Of a stretch of 64,000 bases of DNA, positions 60,626 to 64,000 are shown one piece after another. The notes under the pieces are model-generated. The model saw nothing but the letters and a program-made list of their open reading frames with translations, ran no database searches and was not told the DNA's origin. The position numbers were made by a program, and so were the translations under genes. Position 1 is the first letter of the stretch; each line of letters begins with the position of its first letter. Source of the stretch: an uncultured Eubacteriales bacterium (GTDB lineage: Bacteria; Bacillota; Clostridia; Oscillospirales; Ruminococcaceae); the NCBI GenBank assembly GCA_900314975.1, contig OMXI01000014.1, positions 62,001-126,000 of the forward strand, read 5' to 3'.

Positions 60626-61498
60626 TTATCTCTCTTCTCCCATAAAGAACAGCGCCAGCGTACCGGGTCCCGAGTGCGAGCCTATGACCGTGCCCGTGTA
60701 GCAGATCTTCACATCAGTCTGCTTGCCAAAGCGCTCTTTCACGAGCTTTTCGACATACTCTGCGTCCTCTCTTGTGTCGCCGTGGCAAATCATCACCACA
60801 GGGTTTTCCCAGCCGCCGACTCTTTCCTGCATCATGTCCACCAGCTTGTTGAGCGACTGCTTTCTGCCCCTTACCTTGCCCAGCGGGATAAGATGTCCGT
60901 CGTTGTCAACGTGCAAAAGCGGCTTGATACCCAGCAGAGTGCCCGCAAACGCAGCCGTCGCGCTCACACGCCCACCGCGGCGCAGGAATTTGAGGTCATC
61001 CACCGTAAAAACGTGGCAAAGATGCAGCCTCGTAGCCTCCAGCCACTTTGCCAGCTCATCAATGTCCATACCGCTTTTCTTCTTCTCATCAGCCTTGTAC
61101 AGCAGCAAGCCCTCGCCCGTAGATGCACAAAGCGAGTCAATGCAGATTATCTTCGCATCAGGGTACTTTTCCAGCAGATTGTCGCGCGCAATGCACGAAC
61201 TGTTGTAGCTTCCGCTCAATCCCGACGAAAAGCCCAGATACAAAATATCATAGCCCGCAGCTATCTCCTTTTCAAATATCTCCTCGTATGTAGAGGGCGC
61301 TATCTGCGCCGTTTTGGAAACCGCACCCTCTCTGAGCTTCTTGTAAAAGCTCTCCATCGGCAAATCACCGTCACAGTAGTTTTTGCCGTTCATCTCAAAC
61401 GTCAGCTTGAATATCTCAACGTCCATTCCCGCGAGCAGCTCATCCGACAGATCGGCAGTCGAATCCGAGTACAGCTTGTAAGGTCTTTTGTCAGCCAT
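60626..61498 (-). CDS. DegV family fatty-acid-binding protein
   Basis: A 290-residue protein of the DegV/FakB family, which carries a fatty acid for phosphorylation by the FakA kinase in Gram-positives. Conserved features are YSDSTADLSDE near the N-terminus, KTAQIAPSTYEEIF, GFSSGLSGSYNSS (fatty acid pocket loop), RRGGRVSATAAF and IGSHSGPGTLALFF. No fakA gene is in the window. ATG 61498 with GGGAG 9 nt upstream is preferred over an upstream reading of 20 hydrophobic residues. Single gene. Confidence 0.9.
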   Translation of the reverse strand: MADKRPYKLYSDSTADLSDELLAGMDVEIFKLTFEMNGKNYCDGDLPMESFYKKLREGAVSKTAQIAPSTYEEIFEKEIAAGYDILYLGFSSGLSGSYNSSCIARDNLLEKYPDAKIICIDSLCASTGEGLLLYKADEKKKSGMDIDELAKWLEATRLHLCHVFTVDDLKFLRRGGRVSATAAFAGTLLGIKPLLHVDNDGHLIPLGKVRGRKQSLNKLVDMMQERVGGWENPVVMICHGDTREDAEYVEKLVKERFGKQTDVKICYTGTVIGSHSGPGTLALFFMGEER

Positions 61499-61606
61499 TG
61501 ATACACACTCCCACACCCAAAAATAATGTATATTTGATTTATTATACCATAGGTGCAAAGGGTTTGTAAATTACTTAACGGCAACAATTGTAAATTTTTT
61601 GTTAAC

Positions 61607-63949
61607 TCACGCTATCGACACCGCCGTGCGCACCGCAAAACCGCTGCCCGCACATTCAAGATACAGCTTTTTGCCGCACCCCTCAAGCATCTTGTCGCTG
61701 ATAAGGTCCTCTATCCTGCCGCACACCAGCTTTCGCACATCTCTCGCCGAACCGTTCTGTGCGCAGACCTGCCGCGCCGCAGCCCTCGCCGCAGCCTTTG
61801 AGTAGCCAAAGTCGTACCCCAGCTGCGCCATGCGTCCCGCCAAACCGTCAAGCTCAATGCAGGCTATCCTTTCAAGGCTCTTTTCGTCAAGCTGGCTGAA
61901 CACTATCACCTCGTCAATGCGCCCTAAAAGCTCGGGTGACATAAACTTTTTCAGCTCACCCGTCACCACCTTTTTCATCTCCTCGCCGCGCCGCCCGTCC
62001 TGCGCAAACCCCACTGTCTTTTTCTCGCAAAAAGCCTTCACACCGACGTTTGAGGTCATAATCACCAAAACATTTGCAAAGCTGACCGTCCTGCCCGCCG
62101 TGTCCGTCAGACTGCCCTCTTCAAGTATCTGCAAAAGTATGTTGAAAATATCAGGGTGCGCCTTTTCTATCTCGTCAAGCAAAAGCACGCAGTACGGCTT
62201 GTTTTTCACCTGCTCCGTCAGCTGACCGCCCTGCTCGCAGCCCACATACCCCGGCGGCGAGCCTATCAGCCGCGAAACGCTGTGCCTCTCCATATATTCG
62301 CTCATATCAAGCCTTATCACCGCGTCCTCGCGGCAGAAGAACTCCCTTGCAAGCTCCTTTGCCAAAAGGCTCTTGCCCACGCCCGTGTGTCCTAAAAATA
62401 CAAAGCTGCCGATAGGGCGTTCGCTGCTTTTCAGCCCTGCCCTGCATCGCCTTACCGCACGGCAAAGCGAGGTGATAGCCGCGTCCTGCCCTATCACCCT
62501 TTCACGCAGGTTCTTTTCCAGCTCTGCAAGCCGCGCTGTGTCGCTCTTTGCAAGCGCACGGCAGTCTATCCCCGTAAGGTCAGATACCACGCTCTCCACC
62601 TGCTCGCGCGTCACCTCGGGCTTTTGCCGCAAAGTCCCCGTCACAAGCGCAAGATACCTCTCACGGCTTATCCTGCCGCTCACATAGTCGTCAAACGCCG
62701 TGCAGTCCGCACCCCTTGCACTGCGCGCCTTTTCGCTCAGAACCGTGCAGGCGCACGCCTCGTCAAGAATATCTATCGCCTTGTCAGGAAAGAACCTCCC
62801 CGTCACATACCGCTTTGCAAGCCCGACCGCGTGCTGTATCACCCCGTCTGGTATCTGTACCCCGTGGTGCTGCTCGTAGCGCTTTTTCAGACCGCCGAGT
62901 ATCTCGCACGTCTGCTCCGCCGTCGGCTCACTGATGATGACTTTCTGAAAGCGCCTGTCCATCGCACTGTCTTTCTCAATAGTCTTTTTGTACTCCTCAA
63001 ACGTCGTCGCCCCGATAAGCTGCAAGCCCCTGCGCGCAAGCTGCGGCTTGAGTATGTTCGCCGCGTCGATAGCACCCTCCGCCGCGCCCGCACCCATAAT
63101 GTTGTGCAGCTCGTCTATAAAAAGTATCACGTTGCCTGCCTTTTCCGCCTCCGCAAGACAGTCCTTCAGCCTCTCCTCAAAGTCTCCGCGGTACTTTGCA
63201 CCCGCCAGCAGCAGCGTCAGGTCAAGCGCGAAAATCCGCTTTGAGCATAGCATATCAGGCACATCACCACTCATTATCCTTACCGCCAGTCCCTCGACCA
63301 CCGCCGTCTTGCCGACACCTGCCTCACCCACAAGACAGGGATTGTTCTTTGTCCTGCGGCACAGTATCTCCATTATCCGCCTCATCTCGCTATCGCGGCA
63401 GATAACAGGGTCAAACTCCGCAGCAGTGCGCTGCTTTGTCAGCTCCCTGCCGAACTTTTCAAGTGCCTTTAGCTTGACTCCGCCGCCAGCCGTCTTTGCC
63501 GCAATGTCAGCCGCCGTGCATTCGCGGCAGATAAGCTCGGGCTTCACACCGCACGCCCCCATCAGCCTGTACGCGCTGCAAAACCTGTTCGCCGCCATCG
63601 CCCCGAGAATGTACTCCGTCCCCGTCTTTGTCTCACCGCACAAACGCGCCGTTTTCTGCGAGCTTTCCACCGCACCGCGCGCGTTCACCGTCAAGTCCGA
63701 AAGCCCCGTGCGGCAGGGCGTGCCCTTGCCCACAGACTTTATAATCTCGCGCTCTACCATGCTCGGCACGATCCCGTATCGCATCAGTACCGCACTCGCC
63801 GCACTTCTGTCAAGACTTGCCGATGCAAGCAGCAAATGCTCCGTTCCGACATAGGTATGTCCAAGCCCTCCCGCAAGGCTCACCGCCAGCCGCACCAGCT
63901 TAACAGCCTCCTTTGTGAACGAGTTGTTTTCAAGCCATTCAGCATTCAT
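61607..63949 (-). CDS. ClpC/ClpA-like AAA+ unfoldase without UVR motif
   Basis: A 780-residue Hsp100 with Clp_N repeats (residues 1-150), first AAA module with GEAGVGKTA and [12 protein letters not shown], and second AAA module with GHTGVGKS (Thr replaced by Ser relative to the usual GKT), RLDMSEYMERHSVSRLIG, and [12 protein letters not shown]. The segment between the AAA modules is short and lacks the UVR domain of ClpC and the coiled-coil M domain of ClpB. KTVGFAQDG near residue 640 supplies the V-G-F tripeptide used to dock ClpP. It is therefore likely to act as a ClpP unfoldase, but could be a specialised variant. ATG 63949 has AAGG upstream. It is the second Clp ATPase of the window. Confidence 0.85.
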   Translation of the reverse strand: MNAEWLENNSFTKEAVKLVRLAVSLAGGLGHTYVGTEHLLLASASLDRSAASAVLMRYGIVPSMVEREIIKSVGKGTPCRTGLSDLTVNARGAVESSQKTARLCGETKTGTEYILGAMAANRFCSAYRLMGACGVKPELICRECTAADIAAKTAGGGVKLKALEKFGRELTKQRTAAEFDPVICRDSEMRRIMEILCRRTKNNPCLVGEAGVGKTAVVEGLAVRIMSGDVPDMLCSKRIFALDLTLLLAGAKYRGDFEERLKDCLAEAEKAGNVILFIDELHNIMGAGAAEGAIDAANILKPQLARRGLQLIGATTFEEYKKTIEKDSAMDRRFQKVIISEPTAEQTCEILGGLKKRYEQHHGVQIPDGVIQHAVGLAKRYVTGRFFPDKAIDILDEACACTVLSEKARSARGADCTAFDDYVSGRISRERYLALVTGTLRQKPEVTREQVESVVSDLTGIDCRALAKSDTARLAELEKNLRERVIGQDAAITSLCRAVRRCRAGLKSSERPIGSFVFLGHTGVGKSLLAKELAREFFCREDAVIRLDMSEYMERHSVSRLIGSPPGYVGCEQGGQLTEQVKNKPYCVLLLDEIEKAHPDIFNILLQILEEGSLTDTAGRTVSFANVLVIMTSNVGVKAFCEKKTVGFAQDGRRGEEMKKVVTGELKKFMSPELLGRIDEVIVFSQLDEKSLERIACIELDGLAGRMAQLGYDFGYSKAAARAAARQVCAQNGSARDVRKLVCGRIEDLISDKMLEGCGKKLYLECAGSGFAVRTAVSIA

Positions 63950-63965
63950 TCAAAACACGACCTTC

Positions 63966-64000
63966 CATTTAGAGATAAGAAGTAAGAGATAAGAAATAAG
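63966..64000. repeat. Heptamer repeat array
   Basis: Purine units of the type AGATAAGAAGTAAGAG run to the window edge upstream of the ClpC-like gene; the partner arm, if any, lies outside the window. Confidence 0.5.

Overview
The window reads as chromosomal DNA of a Gram-positive, fibre-degrading gut or rumen Clostridia member, most likely Ruminococcus or a close Oscillospiraceae relative. This is inferred from the mix of genes: a membrane-anchored GH5 cellulase with Ser/Asp-rich linker, a type I pullulanase, a FemAB peptidoglycan-branching enzyme, Bce-type peptide-sensing modules, PadR/PspC envelope genes, strong AGGAGG ribosome binding sites and textbook TTGACA-17-TATAAT promoters. I see no phage, insertion sequence, CRISPR array, tRNA or rRNA gene. 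The gene set is mostly housekeeping; the unusual material lies between the genes.

Layout. 1-6441 (minus): the 5' part of a pullulanase gene, then a four-gene phospholipid operon (MraY-like transferase, flippase-like membrane protein, pssA, psd), a hairpin-rich repeat, and a FemAB gene. 6658-11395 (plus): VanY-type carboxypeptidase, an RHH regulator under a palindrome-studded promoter, clpB. 11449-13982 (minus): lipoprotein, CBS-domain protein, D,D-carboxypeptidase. 14156-17057 (plus): ilvB and an AI-2E family permease. 17146-17848: a promoter, a stand-alone small RNA with terminator, and two copies of a structured repeat. 17848-19326 (minus): two membrane transport genes. 19562-26208 (plus): lipid kinase, RNase P RNA, GH5 cellulase with a structured leader, and a PadR - DUF1700 - DUF4097 - 21-residue peptide - PspC operon. 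26412-36300 (minus): pta, a zinc-ribbon/Tim44-like membrane protein, a Bce-like detoxification module (response regulator, intramembrane-sensing kinase, ABC ATPase, permease) and a YfhO protein. 36483-40201 (plus): csoR, copA with a fused CopZ domain, an acetyltransferase, acylphosphatase. 40535-44583: an OmpR-family two-component system followed by two homologous small RNAs that bracket a cupin/GNAT gene pair, then a small RHH/DUF1413-like gene. 44627-54348 (minus): Na/Pi transporter, lipoprotein, and the complete F-type ATP synthase operon. 54560-63949 (minus): a small lipoprotein, a membrane protein, the lepA - rpiB-like - hemW operon, degV and a ClpC-like ATPase.

The most interesting candidate for an undescribed system is at 42768-44095. 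Two paralogous small RNAs, each with its own terminator, share a promoter in which two 7-bp TTCAyny direct repeats spaced 4 bp replace the -35 box at exactly the same distance from TATTAT. They lie immediately upstream of, and divergent from, an OmpR-family response regulator, the type of protein that binds such sites. Both RNAs carry CCCCAA and UCCCUUUCAUAAUUCC segments suited to pairing with Shine-Dalgarno sequences. A second strong candidate is a dispersed intergenic repeat family (five copies) whose hairpin stems differ between copies by compensatory changes, a sign of selection on structure. Others are a leader RNA in front of the cellulase closed by an 8-bp stem, a CopZ chaperone that could be produced both as a CopA fusion and from an internal start, and a c-ring sequence that predicts a Na+ ATP synthase with a two-carboxylate binding site.
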